Shown here piece by piece: positions 63,190-64,000 of a stretch of DNA of 64,000 nucleotides. The notes under the pieces are model-generated. The model was not told the DNA's origin and made no database searches. It was given only the letters and a program-made list of their open reading frames with translations. Made by a program: the position numbers and the translations under genes. Source of the stretch: CAVRXT01 sp963725655 (GTDB taxonomy: Bacteria > Acidobacteriota > Terriglobia > Acidiferrales > UBA7541); the NCBI GenBank assembly GCA_963725655.1, contig CAVRYY010000002.1:903474-967473 (forward strand). Reading direction: 5' to 3'. Positions within the stretch are counted from its first letter, which is position 1; each line of letters opens with the position of its first letter.

Positions 63190-63552
63190 ATGACACCAAT
63201 CGTTCGGTTCTTTGGCCGAGTGCTCTTTTTTGGTGGAGTCGCCGCAGCACTCGTCGGCGTGCTGGATTCCGTATTTTCTAGTAACACCACCGAGGCCTCG
63301 ACGGCGATGACAGTGATCGTGGCGAGCGTCAACGCGATCGGCCTCGGCGGAATTCTCGTGGTCTTGATCCTCTCCCGATATGGTTATCCGCATCATTCCG
63401 CGCTGAAAAACCATCGCTCGGGTCTGAAGGCGCACACGATCGCGCGAGGGCTCATCGCGTTTATGGAGCACCGAAAGGCCTGTTCTTGGTGTCAGCGAGG
63501 GCAGATGAAGTGCCCGACGGGCAAGGCGATCGCGGAAGGGAAGGCAACGTGA
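63190..63552 (+). CDS. Small membrane protein of unknown function
   Basis: This 120-residue protein has two hydrophobic segments, VLFFGGVAAALVGVLDSVF and VIVASVNAIGLGGILVVLIL, and a basic cytoplasmic tail with a CSWCQRGQMKC cysteine cluster. No family is recognised. The stop overlaps the GTG of the next gene (GTGA), so the two form an operon. Codon usage is less GC-biased at third positions than in the neighbouring chromosome. Confidence 0.55.
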   Translation: MTPIVRFFGRVLFFGGVAAALVGVLDSVFSSNTTEASTAMTVIVASVNAIGLGGILVVLILSRYGYPHHSALKNHRSGLKAHTIARGLIAFMEHRKACSWCQRGQMKCPTGKAIAEGKAT

Positions 63553-63971
63553 AGGCTGCCGGATTGCCTTTACTGGCGGCGCTATGCGTTCTATTGGTGG
63601 CTGGCGTGGCTTACGTATCGCATTACCCGCTGCAGCGAACGGAGAAAGCACACGCGCCGGAAACGCCCACAACTATGTGGCTGCCCGATTCCTACGCGAA
63701 GGCTGCGGGGCTGCTCGCGCTTATCAAGATCAAGTCGGACGAAACACCACCGGTGACCCACAATGGCAAGCAGTTTGGGAACCGAGACACGATAACCGCA
63801 ATCGAGGTGGCCGACTCTGAAGGCACCACTCCATCAGACAAAGCAATCGTTGAGCTTCTTTCGAAACTGTACGCCGACAAACTGAAGCGTAATAAGCTAC
63901 AACGAGATGATCCTATCGGGTTTGAGGTTGAGCGAAAAAGAGGCAAAGGCGGTGATCGACGCGAGCATTGA
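63549..63971 (+). CDS. Membrane-anchored hypothetical protein, possibly frameshifted
   Basis: From the overlapping GTG at 63549 the product has 140 residues, with one N-terminal anchor (LPLLAALCVLLVAGVAYVS) and a charged domain (AAGLLALIKIKSDETPPVTH, TPSDKAIVELLSKLYADKL). Near 63917 the reading switches to a basic, less protein-like end (RKRGKGGDRREH). The +1 frame instead reads LRLSEKEAKAVIDASIETAK and runs to the end of the window. A frameshift close to 63917 is therefore likely, and the gene may continue beyond 64000. No family is recognised. Confidence 0.5.
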   Translation: MKAAGLPLLAALCVLLVAGVAYVSHYPLQRTEKAHAPETPTTMWLPDSYAKAAGLLALIKIKSDETPPVTHNGKQFGNRDTITAIEVADSEGTTPSDKAIVELLSKLYADKLKRNKLQRDDPIGFEVERKRGKGGDRREH

Positions 63972-64000
63972 GACGGCCAAACGGGACGATCCATGCTTCG

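Overview
The window looks like a piece of an Acidobacteriota chromosome, probably Solibacteres/Bryobacterales-like. That is an inference from gene families, not from a marker gene. It carries an ADOP-type duplicated orphan permease with a PadR regulator, a TIGR02999-type ECF sigma factor coupled to a Ser/Thr kinase with TolB-like repeats, TonB-dependent receptors with an N-terminal carboxypeptidase-like domain, a GTT-x-x-GG repeat (TIGR03803-like) secreted protein, and several small secreted proteins of acidobacterial type. There is no rRNA, no complete tRNA and no CRISPR array.

Layout. 0-3.2 kb: urease genes ureD(partial)-ureA-ureB-ureC. 3.2-8.1 kb: a phospho-signalling cassette of HtrA-like protease/FHA fusion, zinc-ribbon/FHA protein, PP2C phosphatase and Ser/Thr kinase behind a good sigma70-like promoter. 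8.4-13.5 kb: DUF1801 protein, GH13 glucosidase, divergent PfkB sugar kinase and a broken Ig-like/FG-GAP surface protein. 13.7-19.1 kb: zinc-ribbon protein, small secreted proteins, a lone receiver, an outer-membrane barrel, BON and stress-type envelope proteins. 19.4-21.4 kb: DrrAB-type ABC exporter. 21.4-25.7 kb: kinase and sigma factor divergent from a secreted protein. 26.0-28.3 kb: a REP-associated transposase (RAYT) gene between two arrays of palindromic repeats. 28.3-38.8 kb: two SDRs, a MetE-like protein, ADOP permease/PadR, epoxide hydrolase and a repeat protein. 38.9-48.1 kb: Cys-rich secreted proteins, Dyp peroxidase, histidine kinase, Crp-family regulator and an RsbRD-like/REC-PAS-GGDEF-EAL pair. 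48.6-53.5 kb: TatA, a Tat-exported ferritin-like protein, and a TonB receptor divergent from NikR. 54.2-59.4 kb: TonB receptor, amino-acid permease and AhpD-like protein in one operon. 53.5-54.2 and 59.6-63.2 kb: integration scars and a decayed island.

Three themes connect the genes. First, nickel: urease needs Ni, and a NikR with all four nickel ligands sits divergent from a TonB receptor, suggesting NikR-controlled nickel import. Second, repeat mobility: several palindromic repeat families lie between genes throughout the window, and the RAYT is the obvious candidate enzyme for the densest one. Third, a very small GIY-YIG nuclease unit whose 3' end carries the 3' half of an initiator-tRNA-like sequence. 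It occurs near-intact at 59.9 kb, as a permuted copy at 53.6 kb joined exactly at the tRNA CCA triplet, and as decayed remnants at 40.7 and 48.4 kb. Tyrosine-integrase tails sit beside two of these copies, and a frameshifted ATPase-TOPRIM gene pair resembling a phage-defence operon lies just beyond the 60 kb copy.
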